A stretch of DNA of 64,000 nt, from the NCBI RefSeq assembly GCF_000716545.1, contig NZ_JNWZ01000026.1:15277-79276 (forward strand), given 5' to 3'. A program made the translations under genes and the position numbers. Of this stretch, positions 32,548 through 41,183 are shown piece by piece. The notes beneath the pieces were generated by a model. The model had not been told where the DNA came from, searched no databases, and saw only the letters and a list, made by a program, of their open reading frames with translations. How positions within the stretch are numbered: the stretch's first letter is position 1; the number at the start of each line of letters is the position of its first letter. The stretch comes from Kitasatospora phosalacinea (GTDB lineage: Bacteria; Actinomycetota; Actinomycetes; Streptomycetales; Streptomycetaceae).

Positions 32548-33219
32548 ATGACCGTCCGAGTCCTGCTCGCCGACGACCAGGCCCTGCTGCGCGGCACCTT
32601 CCGGCTGCTGATCGACTCCGCCCCCGACCTGGAGGTGGTCGGCGAGGCCGGCACCGGCCGGGAGGCCGTCGCGCTCGCCCGCTCCCGGCGCGCCGACCTG
32701 GTCCTGATGGACATCCGGATGCCCGACCTGGACGGCCTCGCCGCGACCAAGCTGATCACCGCCGACGAGGACCTGGCCGGCGTCAAGGTCCTGATCCTCA
32801 CCACCTTCGAGAACGACGAGTACGTGGCCGAGGCCCTGCGCGCCGGAGCCGGCGGCTTCCTCGGCAAGGGCATCGACCCGGAGGAGCTGCTGGACGCCAT
32901 CCGGGTCGTGGCGGCCGGCGACTCGCTGCTCTCCCCGGCCGCCACCAAGGCCCTGATCGGCCGCTTCCTCGCCCAGCCCGACCCCGGCCGCCGCGCCGCG
33001 CTGCCCCGGCTCGACGTGCTCACCGCCCGCGAGCGGGAGGTGGTCGCCCTGGTCGCGGCCGGCCTGTCCAACGACGACATCGCCGAGCGGCTGTTCGTCA
33101 CCCCGCTCACCGCCAAGACCCACGTCAACCGGGCCATGACCAAGCTCGGCGCCCGGGACCGCGCCCAGCTGGTCGTCATCGCCTACGAGACCGGCCTGGT
33201 CCGGCCGGGGAGCGCGTGA
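32548..33219 (+). CDS. NarL-family response regulator
   Basis: The 223-residue regulator has a receiver domain (VLLADDQALLRG, phospho-accepting Asp in DLVLMDIRMPD, Lys in FLGKG) and a LuxR-type helix-turn-helix (LTAREREVVALVAAGLSNDDIAERLF). It pairs with the upstream kinase. Its stop lies 4 bp from that of a second response regulator on the other strand, so two complete two-component systems meet tail to tail. Confidence 0.92.
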   Translation: MTVRVLLADDQALLRGTFRLLIDSAPDLEVVGEAGTGREAVALARSRRADLVLMDIRMPDLDGLAATKLITADEDLAGVKVLILTTFENDEYVAEALRAGAGGFLGKGIDPEELLDAIRVVAAGDSLLSPAATKALIGRFLAQPDPGRRAALPRLDVLTAREREVVALVAAGLSNDDIAERLFVTPLTAKTHVNRAMTKLGARDRAQLVVIAYETGLVRPGSA

Positions 33220-33223
33220 CGCG

Positions 33224-33883
33224 TCACCGTCCGCCCTGCTCCGCCCCCAGGTAGGCCAGCACGGCCCGCACCCGGCGGTTGGTGTCCTGGTCGTCGGCCA
33301 GGCCGAGCTTGGCGAAGATCGCGGTGGTGTACTTGCTGACCGACCCCTCGGAGAGGAACAGCCGGCCCGCGATCGCCGCGTTGGACAGCCCCTCGGCCAT
33401 CAGCGCCAGCACCGAGCGCTCCCGCTCGGTCAGCGCGGCCAGCGGGTCCGCGCGCATCGGCCGGCCCAGCAGCTTGGCGACCACCGTCGGGTCCAGCGCC
33501 GTCCCGCCGTCGGCGACCCGCTGGACGGCGTCCATGAACTGCCCGGCGTCCAGCACCCGGTCCTTGAGCTGGTAGCCGATGCCGCCGTGCCCGTCCGCGA
33601 GCAGCTCGCGCGCGTACAGCTGCTCCACGTGCTGCGACAGGATCAGCACCGGCAGCCCCGGCACCGCCCGGCGCGCGGTCAGCGCGGCCTGCAGGCCCTC
33701 GTCGGAGAAGGCCGGGGGCAACCGGACGTCGACGATCGCCACGTCCGGCCGGTGGGCGAGCAGCACCTCCAGTGCGGCCGGCCCGTTGTCGACGGCCGCC
33801 ACCACCTGGTGGCCGTACGCCTCGACCAGGCGCACCATCCCGTCCCGGAGCAGGAACAGGTCCTCGGCTACGACAATTCGCAC
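33224..33883 (-). CDS. NarL-family response regulator of the second two-component system
   Basis: The 219-residue regulator starts with VRIVVAEDLFLLRDGMVRL and has the phospho-accepting Asp in DVAIVDVRLPP, Lys in YQLKDRV, and the LuxR-type DNA-binding segment LTERERSVLALMAEGLSNAAIAGRLF. The GTG start overlaps the end of the kinase gene by 16 bp. Many relatives of this DesR-like type control a nearby transporter; here no transporter is adjacent, but its probable promoter element recurs at 61.5 kb. Confidence 0.9.
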   Translation of the reverse strand: MRIVVAEDLFLLRDGMVRLVEAYGHQVVAAVDNGPAALEVLLAHRPDVAIVDVRLPPAFSDEGLQAALTARRAVPGLPVLILSQHVEQLYARELLADGHGGIGYQLKDRVLDAGQFMDAVQRVADGGTALDPTVVAKLLGRPMRADPLAALTERERSVLALMAEGLSNAAIAGRLFLSEGSVSKYTTAIFAKLGLADDQDTNRRVRAVLAYLGAEQGGR

Positions 33884-35214
33884 GGCACCGCCACAGTGAT
33901 ACGGGTTGGTCCCCCGACGGGGCTGTCGATCTCCAGGCGCCCGCCGAAGGCCGCCATCCGGCGCCGCACGCCGTCCAGCCCGGAGCCGGGGGTCGCGGCG
34001 GCCCCGCCGGTCCCGTCGTCGCTCACGGTAGCAGTGAGCGTCCGTGCCGCGTACGACAGTTCGACGCCGACGCGCTCGGCGTGCGCGTGCTTGACGGCGT
34101 TGGTGAGCAGTTCGGCGACCGAGAAGTACAGCGCCGCCTCGACCGGCCGCTCGGGCCGGGCCGGCACCCGGCTGACCACGTCCACCTCGACCACCGCGTC
34201 CAGGGCCAGCGCCCGGACGGCGTCCACCAGGCCGCGTTCCACCAGCACCGGCGGGTTGATGCCGCGCACCAGCGCCCGCAGCTCGGCCAGCGCCCCGGCG
34301 GAGTTGGCCCGGGCCTCGGCGAGCAGCCGCTTCGCCGCCTCCGGGTTGCTGTCCACCAGGTGCTCGGCCGCGCCCATCGACATGCCCAGCGCGACCAGCC
34401 GGGCCTGCGCGCCGTCGTGCAGGCCGCGCTCGATCCGCTCCAGCTCGGCGGCCTGGGTCTGCGTCAAGTCCGCCCGGATCTCCTCCAGTTCGGCCACCCG
34501 CCAGCCCAGCCGGGTCGACGTCACCGGCCCCAGCAGCGGCCGGCCGACCGGCCCGAGCACCCGCCAGGCGAACGGCGCCGCCACCAGGCCGGCCGCCGAC
34601 AGCGCTGCGCCGAACAGCGGTTGACCGGCGATCAGCACCGCACCCAGGACCAGCGCGAGCAGCGGCAGCGCCGCGACCGGCAGCACCGTCACCGACGCCG
34701 CCAGCATCCACACCCCGTCCCAGTGCAGCTGCGGATCGTGGAACCTGGCGTGCACCCGGGCCCGGCGCCGGGCCTCCCGCTCGGACCTGTGGTACTCCTG
34801 CCCGTCCCACCAGAACCCGGTGGCCATCCTGGTCACCGGCCTCGGCTCCCGGTACGCCACCGCCGACTCCAGCCCCAGCCAGCGCCCCGCGCACCGCCGG
34901 GCCGCCCCCGCCAGCGCCCGGCTGGTGAACGGGTGCACCGTCCACACCGCGACCGCCACCCACACGACCACCAGCAGCGTCTCCCCGAACACCGCCAGCG
35001 CCCGCAGCGGCCACGCCGCCGTCATCCCCGCCGACCACGAGTACACCAGCGACGACCCCGCCCACCCCACCGGCACCGCCACCAGCGCGAACAGGCAGGT
35101 CAGCCCCACCAGCACGGCCGACCGCCACAACCCGGCCCCGACCGCCGCCCCCCACCGCAGGAGCCCGCCCCCCGACGCCCCACCCGTCCCGCCCGTCCTG
35201 CCCGTCCCGCTCAT
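33868..35214 (-). CDS. Sensor histidine kinase of the second two-component system
   Basis: The 448-residue kinase has two pairs of membrane helices around a basic loop (YHRSEREARRRARVHARFHD), a HisKA_3 domain with the histidine in LERIERGLHDGAQARLVALG, and a HATPase domain (VAELLTNAVKHAHAERVGV, VSDDGTGG, GSGLDGVRRRMAAFGG). I chose ATG 35214 because GAAGGGA precedes it. It overlaps its regulator gene. The promoter region contains a 69-bp segment also found before a membrane protein gene at 61.5 kb. Confidence 0.9.
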   Translation of the reverse strand: MSGTGRTGGTGGASGGGLLRWGAAVGAGLWRSAVLVGLTCLFALVAVPVGWAGSSLVYSWSAGMTAAWPLRALAVFGETLLVVVWVAVAVWTVHPFTSRALAGAARRCAGRWLGLESAVAYREPRPVTRMATGFWWDGQEYHRSEREARRRARVHARFHDPQLHWDGVWMLAASVTVLPVAALPLLALVLGAVLIAGQPLFGAALSAAGLVAAPFAWRVLGPVGRPLLGPVTSTRLGWRVAELEEIRADLTQTQAAELERIERGLHDGAQARLVALGMSMGAAEHLVDSNPEAAKRLLAEARANSAGALAELRALVRGINPPVLVERGLVDAVRALALDAVVEVDVVSRVPARPERPVEAALYFSVAELLTNAVKHAHAERVGVELSYAARTLTATVSDDGTGGAAATPGSGLDGVRRRMAAFGGRLEIDSPVGGPTRITVAVPCELS

Positions 35215-35296
35215 CGACCGGTTCCCTTCACAGCGGTGATCGATCCTGCCGGCCGGGAGCACCCGAACCGCGCGTTCCCGGCCCTCCCGACCCTCC

Positions 35297-35365
35297 CGAC
35301 GCTACGGACCGCCCGCCCGCCCCGACATGGGCCTACCCGCACGACCGGGTGGGCCTGGCCCCACC
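35297..35365 (-). promoter_or_regulatory. Shared 69-bp promoter element, copy 1 (kinase/regulator operon)
   Basis: This segment is 62/69 identical, without gaps, to 61544-61612, and both lie upstream of leftward genes. On the minus strand it contains TGTCGG and TAGCGT 17 bp apart (a possible -35/-10 pair) and, just upstream, GGTGGG...CCCACC-type inverted repeats, the usual position for an activating response regulator. Confidence 0.7.
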
Positions 35366-35427
35366 CCGCCCGTCCGCCGGCCCGGCCCCGCCCGTCCGCC
35401 GGCCCGGCCCCGCTCGGACGGCACCCC

Positions 35428-35883
35428 TCAGACGACGTCGAACTCGTTGCCCTCGGGATCCCGCATCGCGGCGGCGTACAGCCCCGAGTCCGGCTCGTCC
35501 TTGATCCGCAGCACCGTCGCCCCGGCCTCGACCAGCCGTTCCACCGCGGCCTCGACCCGCCGCACCCGGACCTCCCGGGGGACGTCGCGGCCGCCACCGA
35601 CCTTCAGGTCGAAGTGCCACCGGTTCTTGCCGGTCTTGGGCTCCGGAACCTGCTGGAACCACACCCGCGGCCCGTGCCCCGCCGGATCGACGATCGACTC
35701 CGGGACGTCCCCGGCCCCGGCCGGCAGCTCCTCCTCGGGCACCCCCAGCGCCGCCCAGTAGGCCCGCCAGGTGGCGTGCCCCTCCGGCGGGGGTTCCGGC
35801 ACGTAACCCAGGGCCTCCGCCCAGAAAGCCACCATCCGCTGCGGGTCGGCGCAGTCGATCGTCAGTTGCAGCGTCGTCTCCAT
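35428..35883 (-). CDS. VOC-superfamily (glyoxalase/bleomycin resistance-like) protein
   Basis: The 151-residue protein carries two betaalphabetabetabeta modules of the vicinal oxygen chelate fold (LQLTIDCADPQRMVAFWAEA and the WHFDLKVGG...RVRRVEAAVERL half), ending in AMRDPEGNEFDVV. The length is normal. The metal ligands are only partly kept, so it could be a binding or sequestering protein rather than an enzyme. It stands alone between the kinase gene and a small gene remnant. Confidence 0.85.
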   Translation of the reverse strand: METTLQLTIDCADPQRMVAFWAEALGYVPEPPPEGHATWRAYWAALGVPEEELPAGAGDVPESIVDPAGHGPRVWFQQVPEPKTGKNRWHFDLKVGGGRDVPREVRVRRVEAAVERLVEAGATVLRIKDEPDSGLYAAAMRDPEGNEFDVV

Positions 35884-35937
35884 CCGGGCAGCGTCCCAGA
35901 CGGGTCCGACGACCGACCCGCCGGGTCGCGGCCCTGC

Positions 35938-36228
35938 TCAACTCCCGTCCGAGCTGCGGGGATCGCCGTGCACCTCGCTCCAGACCAGTTCGCGGGCGGT
36001 GCCGTGGTCGCGGGACGGCGGGGAGTAGTCGTGCCCCCAGCGGTCGCCGAGGGCGAGCGCCGCCAGGACGGCCCGGTGGTCGCCGGAACCGCCCGGACCG
36101 CCGGGCCGGTTGATCGCGAGGGTGATCCGGTAGCCGGTCGGGGTGGTGGTCAACCGGGCCTCCCCACCGCCGGCTTGCGAGAGCCGCTCGGCGATCTACC
36201 AGGCCCGCCGCCGTGACGCGCCGCTCAC
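35938..36228 (-). pseudogene. Small conserved gene broken by an in-frame stop
   Basis: A GTG at 36228 overlaps the stop of the upstream gene (GTGA), the usual coupled arrangement. After ten codons an in-frame TAG (36196-36198) interrupts the reading frame, and the same frame continues as IAERLSQAGGGEARL, TTTPTGYRITLAINRPGG and on to the end at 35938. Translation could restart at TTG 36153 and give 71 residues. The part upstream of that TTG looks conserved, so the TAG is probably a nonsense mutation or a sequencing error. The family is unknown; no motif was recognised. Confidence 0.5.
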
Positions 36229-36434
36229 GAGGCGGCGCCCGGCGTCGGGAGCGCGGTGGGCAACTCGCCACCCGGATCGGCCGGTTGGACCAGCGACTCG
36301 GCCGGCTGGTCCAACCGGGCGGCCCTGAACGCCTGTTCCAGCGGATCGGCGGCCTGCTCGATCTCGGTGAACCCGCCGCGCGGGAACCGCCGGAGGACGT
36401 CGGTGTCCTCCAACGGCTTTCCGGTGTGGAGCAC
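36225..36434 (-). CDS. Hypothetical 69-residue protein
   Basis: GTG at 36434 follows a GAGGAA ribosome site. The protein begins VLHTGKPLEDTDVLRRFPRG, has a helical middle (TEIEQAADPLEQAFRAARL), and repeats DQPAESLVQPAD over a 13-bp perfect inverted repeat in the DNA (36281-36293 and 36306-36318). It is the middle gene of a leftward group with the 172-residue protein and the broken small gene. Function unknown. Confidence 0.6.
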   Translation of the reverse strand: MLHTGKPLEDTDVLRRFPRGGFTEIEQAADPLEQAFRAARLDQPAESLVQPADPGGELPTALPTPGAAS

Positions 36435-36473
36435 TTGCTTCCTCGTCTCGGGATCGATGCGGACGGAGATCGA

Positions 36474-36992
36474 TCAGTTCGCCGACCGCCGCGCGGGCCG
36501 GGTGATTCCCGCCCGCACCAGGTCCGCGAACGCGGGGTGGCGCACCCCGCACCGGTCGACCGGCCAGGGCTCGCCCCCGCCCCCGTTTCCGACCCCGCCC
36601 CCGTTTTCGCCCCCGCCCTTGCCGACGGGGAGGAGGAGCAGTTCGCCCTGCTCGGTCACGCGGGAGAACTCGCCGACCCGCCCGGTCACCGTGTCGACCA
36701 GCAACTCACCCTGCTCGTAGGGAAGTTCGATCCTGCTCGTTCCGGTGAACTCCCCGCCGCGCACGGCGTGCACGTAGGGAGCGCCCGTCCAGACCAGGGT
36801 GGCCAACTCGCTCGCCACCTCCGGGGTGACGCCACCGAGCTGCACCAGGTACCCGCCGGTGACGGTCCTCTCCACCGCCAGCGACGGCAGCTTCAGGCCC
36901 GCCGAGCGGAGGGCCTCCCGTACCGCGTCGCGCACCTTGTGCGCGAAGGCACGGTCCTGCCTCTCCAGCCGGTCGAGCAGGGAATTGCCCAT
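36474..36992 (-). CDS. Hypothetical 172-residue protein
   Basis: A soluble protein that starts GNSLLDRLERQDRAFAHKV, with a charged helical N-terminal part, a beta-rich middle (AVERTVTGGYLVQLGGVTPE) and a short Gly/Asn-rich insertion (GKGGGENGGGVGNGGGG). No catalytic motif is evident. It is divergent from an XRE/DUF397 regulator gene 124 bp away and heads a three-gene leftward group. The regulator may control it, but there is no direct evidence. Function unknown. Confidence 0.65.
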   Translation of the reverse strand: MGNSLLDRLERQDRAFAHKVRDAVREALRSAGLKLPSLAVERTVTGGYLVQLGGVTPEVASELATLVWTGAPYVHAVRGGEFTGTSRIELPYEQGELLVDTVTGRVGEFSRVTEQGELLLLPVGKGGGENGGGVGNGGGGEPWPVDRCGVRHPAFADLVRAGITRPARRSAN

Positions 36993-37116
36993 CGATGGTC
37001 ACCGCCTGTCTCCATGTTCTCGTCGGTGCGTAACCAGCATCGGCGGAAAGCGGTACGGTGAACAGGAGGGGAAGCCTGACATTGGCGGAGTGTCATGATC
37101 CATCCGGGGAGCGGAG

Positions 37117-38202
37117 TTGGCGCGTCGCGCTGGGGAGGTGGGCGAGAGCCCGGCGGACATGACCCCGGCCGCTTTCGGTTGGCTGCTGGAGGTGTTCCGG
37201 GAGAAGGCCGGCCTCAAGAAGGCCGGGCTGGCCCGGGAAGTGCACTGCGACCCCTCGCTCATCAGCCGCTTCGAGTCGGGCGAACGGGTCCCGGCCGTGG
37301 AGATGGTCCACCGGATCGACCGACTCCTCGGCGCGGACGGGCTTCTGGTCAACGCCTACGGCCGCGTGGGCTGGTACCGGGAGGTGGCGCACCCCGAGTG
37401 GTTCCAGGTGTTCGCCGAGCGCGAGGCGCGGGCGGAGGAAGTGCGGCGGTACTCGATCAGTCTGATTCCCGGTCCGTGCCAGGAGCCCGGATACGCGGCA
37501 GCGGTTTTCAAGCGGAGGCAGATCAACCCCACTCCCGACTGGATCGAGGCGAGAGTCGCCGCTCGAATCAGTCGTCAGGCTCGCTTCCTGGCCGATGACG
37601 GCCCTCTGCTCTCCGTTGTCCTCGACGAAGCGGTGATCCGGCGTGCGGTAGGAGGGCCCCAGGTGATGCACCGTCAACTCGATCACCTGCTGGCCCTGAT
37701 GCGTCGGCCCAACATCGTGATTCAGGTCGCTCCGCTGGAGCTTGGCGACCGCACTCCTGCTGGCACGTCATTCACCCTGCTGACCATGCCTGACGGGCAG
37801 CGGCACCTCTACTCGGAGAGCCTGACTTCCGGGCACTTCACCACTGATCCGGACGAGATCACGTATTACTCCCGCGCCTATGATTGGCTTCGCGGCCATG
37901 TGCTCTCCGTTCCGGATTCGGCCGCGCTGATCCGCCAAGTCATGAAAGGACTGGTCAACTCCATGTCCGCACAGCGATCCGACATCGAACCGCTCCGGCC
38001 GCTCGCTTGGTTCAAGTCCAGCTCGTACAGCGACCACAACGGCGGAGACTGCGTACAGCCCGCCCTGAACCTGGCGGGTTCGCACGGCGCCGTGCTCGTT
38101 CGGGACAGCAAGGATCCGCAGGGCCCCGTTCTGTCCGTCTCTCCCGCCGCCTGGAGCGCCTTCGTCGAGGCGGCCGGGCGTGGAGGGTTCGGCGGGATCT
38201 GA
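37117..38202 (+). CDS. XRE/Scr1-type regulator fused to a DUF397 domain
   Basis: The 361-residue protein has an XRE helix-turn-helix (LKKAGLAREVHCDPSLISRF) at about residues 25-75, a DUF5753 domain at about 90-270 (SISLIPGPCQEPGYAAAVF, DRTPAGTSFTLLTMPDG), and a DUF397 domain at about 305-355 (WFKSSSYSDHNGGDCVQPA, VLVRDSKDPQGPVL). In streptomycetes these are normally two adjacent genes, with DUF397 acting as the partner of the regulator. Here the frame runs straight through NSMSAQRSDIEPLR, which looks like the start of a separate DUF397 gene. TTG 37117 follows GGGGAGCGGAG; ATG 37159 is an alternative. Confidence 0.85.
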   Translation: MARRAGEVGESPADMTPAAFGWLLEVFREKAGLKKAGLAREVHCDPSLISRFESGERVPAVEMVHRIDRLLGADGLLVNAYGRVGWYREVAHPEWFQVFAEREARAEEVRRYSISLIPGPCQEPGYAAAVFKRRQINPTPDWIEARVAARISRQARFLADDGPLLSVVLDEAVIRRAVGGPQVMHRQLDHLLALMRRPNIVIQVAPLELGDRTPAGTSFTLLTMPDGQRHLYSESLTSGHFTTDPDEITYYSRAYDWLRGHVLSVPDSAALIRQVMKGLVNSMSAQRSDIEPLRPLAWFKSSSYSDHNGGDCVQPALNLAGSHGAVLVRDSKDPQGPVLSVSPAAWSAFVEAAGRGGFGGI

Positions 38203-38249
38203 GGGTCCGGGCCGAACTGCTCCGTCGCTCGCCCGACTCGAGTCCTGTT

Positions 38250-38615
38250 CGTGCAGCAGCAACAGCATCGGCGGGAAGCGGTGCGGTGACCGGGCGGAGG
38301 GACGTGACTCCGACGGGCTGTCACGTTCCGCAATCCGGAGCCGAGTTGACGCGACGCGCCGGGGAGGCGGTGGCGCGCGCCCGAAGCGCCCTCTGCCGGG
38401 GGATCTCGGCGGGCGACGTACCGGTGGCGGCCGGGCGCGTTCAGGGCCGGCCGGCCACGGGTCGAGAACGGACCGGAGATGCTTATCCGAGAACGGATCT
38501 GACCGTCGGGCTCACCACCGCCACCCCGTTCCTCGTGACCTCGGGCTCCCGCCCGGTGCCCGCTCCGCAACTCGGGGACGGCCCGGATCCCGGCGAGAGC
38601 CCCTCGCTCTGCTGA
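38250..38615 (+). pseudogene. Truncated duplicate of the XRE gene's promoter and 5' end
   Basis: From 38255 to about 38376 the sequence repeats the promoter and first codons of the XRE gene (37036-37137), for example AGCATCGGCGG-AAGCGGT, TGTCA and GAGTTG-CGCG-CGCG-GGGGAGG. A TTG at 38346 aligns with the TTG start of the XRE gene. After some ten residues the similarity ends and an 89-codon frame of low-complexity sequence follows. It reads as a vestigial second copy of the regulator. Confidence 0.5.
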
Positions 38616-38813
38616 TCAGGTGTGGAATCGCGCCAAGGACAGGGTCAACCGGGCAGGGTGGCACCGGCTTTCCGCGCCTGCGCCCGGGCCGCGCGGAGCC
38701 CGCCGTACGGGCCCGCCGAGCGCTGCCGACAGGGCATGATCGGTGCGGTGACCCGTCCGCTGCGGTGCGGCCGGGAGCCGAGCGGTGCCCGGGGCGGGGA
38801 AGGAGCGGTGCGG

Positions 38814-38921
38814 GTGGACCCCGTCGAGAAGGTCTTCTCGCGGGCCCGGCAGGGGAGTTTCCGCGAGGTTCTCCCCGAGCTGTTCCCCGGGCTGGTCCCC
38901 GAAGCGGAGCGGCGCGCCTGA
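38814..38921 (+). CDS. Possible 35-residue protein or gene fragment
   Basis: GTG 38814 lies 8 bases after AAGGAG and opens a short frame (DPVEKVFSRARQGSFREVLP) that ends in ELFPGLVPEAERRA. The residues look protein-like rather than random, but the length and lack of relatives make it uncertain. It may be the N-terminal remnant of a lost gene. Nothing else in 38616-38991 resembles a gene. Confidence 0.3.
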   Translation: MDPVEKVFSRARQGSFREVLPELFPGLVPEAERRA

Positions 38922-38991
38922 CGCGGCGGCCGCGCGGCCGAGGCCGGGACGGGCCCGGTGCGGCCCCGGTCGCAGCGGCCAACCTTCCACC

Positions 38992-39519
38992 GTGGAGCCC
39001 TACTTCGACCCGGTTCCCCTGCTCGGCGACGCGCGCGGGGAGTTCCGGGGCCGCTGGGCCGACCGGCAGTGGCTCAACGTGCCCGGCCCGTTCTACGGAG
39101 CCGACACGGACAACTGCGGCACCGGCCGCCTGCACGCCCCGGAACTCGTCCTCTACGAGGCCGACCACTTCACCGAGTACGTGTACCGGCAGCCCCGGAC
39201 CGAACGGGAGCTCCGGCGGCCGGCCGACGCCGCCGAGGCCGAGGCGTTCTCCGGGTACGGCTGCGACGGCGACGACCACTGGACGCCGGCGGCGGTCCGG
39301 GAGTGGTGGCGCGACCGGGGACGGATCGGGGAGTACCTGGTGGACCGGCGCGCCGACTGGGAGGACTTCGACGCGAAGGCGCGGCAGGGCGTGGCCGCCG
39401 CCGCCGAGGACTACGCCGCTTACCTGGAAGGCGAGTTGGCCGACCACCTCCGGGCCTACCTCTTCTGGCTGGAGGAACGCCGCCCGCCCAGGGCCACGGA
39501 CCGGCTGCCCCCGCTCTAG
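38992..39519 (+). CDS. Hypothetical 175-residue protein
   Basis: The protein begins with EPYFDPVPLLGDARGEFRGR and is rich in Trp, Tyr, Asp and Arg. Recognisable conserved streptomycete segments are WADRQWLNVPGPFYGADTDN, EYVYRQPRTERELRR, FSGYGCDGDDHWTP and RAYLFWLEERRPPRA. There is no signal peptide and no membrane helix. Family members occur singly in streptomycete genomes and no function is known to me. The GTG start has no strong ribosome site. A longer frame upstream is Arg/Pro-rich and not credible. Confidence 0.75.
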   Translation: MEPYFDPVPLLGDARGEFRGRWADRQWLNVPGPFYGADTDNCGTGRLHAPELVLYEADHFTEYVYRQPRTERELRRPADAAEAEAFSGYGCDGDDHWTPAAVREWWRDRGRIGEYLVDRRADWEDFDAKARQGVAAAAEDYAAYLEGELADHLRAYLFWLEERRPPRATDRLPPL

Positions 39520-39626
39520 ACCCTGTCCGGCCGGCACCCCGCGTCCCGCCCGGATCCACCGCAGACCCGGCACCGCCCGCCTCCGCCGGAACCCTCCCCG
39601 CCCGTGGCCCGCCGCTCGGCGCGGGG

Positions 39627-39833
39627 TCAGGGGCGTCCGGCCAACTGCTCGCGCAGGGCGGCGAGTCGGGCGAGTCGGGTGTCGAGGGCGGTCAGGGCGG
39701 CCGCCGTGTCGGAGCGGAGCCGGGCCCGCGTCTGCTCCAGCCCGTCCAGCAGTCGCTCCCAGTGGACGTCGGAGGCCCCGGGGACGGCCGGTGCGGCCGT
39801 GGCGGGGTCAGGCGCGGCGCCGGTTGCTGGCAT
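39627..39833 (-). CDS. Small coiled-coil protein coupled to the HSP18 regulator
   Basis: The 68-residue protein has a Pro/Ala-rich start and a long amphipathic helix ([40 protein letters not shown]) that should form a coiled coil. Its ATG lies 26 bp inside the end of the preceding gene, so the two are translationally linked. It may assist the regulator. Function unknown. Confidence 0.65.
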   Translation of the reverse strand: MPATGAAPDPATAAPAVPGASDVHWERLLDGLEQTRARLRSDTAAALTALDTRLARLAALREQLAGRP

Positions 39834-40542
39834 CGCGGAGTCGGCCGGTGCGGTCGGCCAGGGCGTCGAGGCGGGTGGCGAGGTGGGCGTGGCCGGCGCC
39901 GAGGTGGGGGCGGATGTCGCTGAGCGGGGCGAGCAGGTCGGCGGCGTCGGCGGTGCCGAGGGCGGCGGTGAGCGTCTCCTGGGCGGGGCGGGCGCCCGGG
40001 CCGAGGCCGAGCCCGGTGAGCTGGGCGGCCAGGACGCGCAGCTCGGCGGCGTGCTCGCGGGCCCAGGCGCTCACGGAGCGCTCGGCGGCCCGGTGGTCGC
40101 GGACGGCCTTGACGCGCTCGGCGCCGGTCTCCGCGGCGAGGGCGGCCCCGGCGCGGCGCAGCCGCAGGTAGCGGTTCTCGGCGGCCTGGCGGCTGGCCAC
40201 CCCCATCGGGTGGGCGAGGTCGGCCCAGGTGGCGCCGGCGGCGCGGGCGTCCTCCACCAGGCCGGCCTCCCACCCGGCGAGCTGGGTGCGGAGCTCGCGG
40301 AGCAGGAGCAGGGCGGCGAGGGCCGGTTCGGGGCCGGTGTCGGCCCCGGGGCCGGACTCCGGGCGCCCGGCGGCCGCCGCCGCTCCGGGCTGCCGGGCGG
40401 TGCGGACGGCGTCGTCGATGGCGGCCAGCGCCGCCGCTGCGGCGAGCAGCGGCACCGGCTCGGCGGGCGTACGGCCTGTGGGCTCGCGGCCGACCGGTGC
40501 TCGGTCGACCGGCGTGCGGTCGGTGGGCGGCTTTCGAGTCAT
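39808..40542 (-). CDS. HSP18-type transcriptional regulator
   Basis: The 244-residue Ala-rich helical protein has the pattern of the streptomycete proteins annotated as HSP18 transcriptional regulators: [20 protein letters not shown], then a helix-turn-helix-like [20 protein letters not shown] and NRYLRLRR. It is divergent from an Hsp20/alpha-crystallin gene with 111 bp between them, which contains a GTCATC-N5-GATGAC inverted repeat. It probably represses the small heat shock gene, in the manner of RheA for hsp18 in S. albus, though it is not related to RheA by any motif I can see. Confidence 0.78.
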   Translation of the reverse strand: MTRKPPTDRTPVDRAPVGREPTGRTPAEPVPLLAAAAALAAIDDAVRTARQPGAAAAAGRPESGPGADTGPEPALAALLLLRELRTQLAGWEAGLVEDARAAGATWADLAHPMGVASRQAAENRYLRLRRAGAALAAETGAERVKAVRDHRAAERSVSAWAREHAAELRVLAAQLTGLGLGPGARPAQETLTAALGTADAADLLAPLSDIRPHLGAGHAHLATRLDALADRTGRLRDASNRRRA

Positions 40543-40573
40543 GTTGTCACCCTAATGACGACACCCCTGTTTT

Positions 40574-40590
40574 GTCATCCATCCGATGAC
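40574..40590. promoter_or_regulatory. Inverted repeat in the hsp20/regulator divergent promoter
   Basis: GTCATC (40574-40579) and GATGAC (40585-40590) form a perfect inverted repeat. A shorter GTCA-N6-TGAC occurs at 40547-40560. Both lie between the HSP18 regulator and the Hsp20 gene and are operator candidates. A heat-shock HAIR or CIRCE element was not found. Confidence 0.55.
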
Positions 40591-40653
40591 GTGTTACAAC
40601 GGATCCAGGTGATGTGCACCGGCACTCTTCGATCCGACTGGAGGTGTTTCGCG

Positions 40654-41088
40654 ATGCTGCTGCGCACCGACCCCTTCCGCGAACTCGACCGGCTGACCCA
40701 GCAGTTCCTGGGTTCGACCGGTACCTGGTCGCGTCCGACCCCGATGCCGCTCGACGCGTACCGGGCCGGCGACGAGTACGTGATCTGCTTCGACCTGCCG
40801 GGGGTGGACCCGGAGGCGATCGACATCGACGTCGAGCGCAACATGCTGACCGTCAAGGCCGAGCGCAGGCCCCGCCACCAGGGCGACGACGTGCAGTGGG
40901 AGCTGTCGGAACGGCCGCTCGGCGTCTTCTCCCGCCAGGTCATGCTCTCCGACACCCTCGACCCGGAGGGCATCACCGCCGACTACGAGGAGGGCGTGCT
41001 GACGCTCCGCATCCCGGTCGCGGAGAAGGCCAAGCCCCGCAAGGTGGCAGTCGCGCACAGCGGCACCCGCAAGGAGATCCGGGCCTGA
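40654..41088 (+). CDS. Hsp20/alpha-crystallin family small heat shock protein
   Basis: The 144-residue protein starts LLRTDPFRELDRLTQQFLG and has the alpha-crystallin domain (YVICFDLPGVDPEAIDIDVE, NMLTVKAERR, then ADYEEGVLTLRIPVAEKAKP with the family's GVL motif). It is a holdase chaperone that keeps unfolded proteins soluble during heat stress. GGAGGTG precedes the ATG. The divergent HSP18-type regulator is its probable repressor. Confidence 0.92.
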   Translation: MLLRTDPFRELDRLTQQFLGSTGTWSRPTPMPLDAYRAGDEYVICFDLPGVDPEAIDIDVERNMLTVKAERRPRHQGDDVQWELSERPLGVFSRQVMLSDTLDPEGITADYEEGVLTLRIPVAEKAKPRKVAVAHSGTRKEIRA

Positions 41089-41183
41089 CCCGGGCCTGGT
41101 CCGGGCCCGGCCGCGCCGTACCCGCGGGCACGGCGCGGCCCGGACCCTCCGCCCACCGGCCCGCACCCCCGTACGGGCCGACC

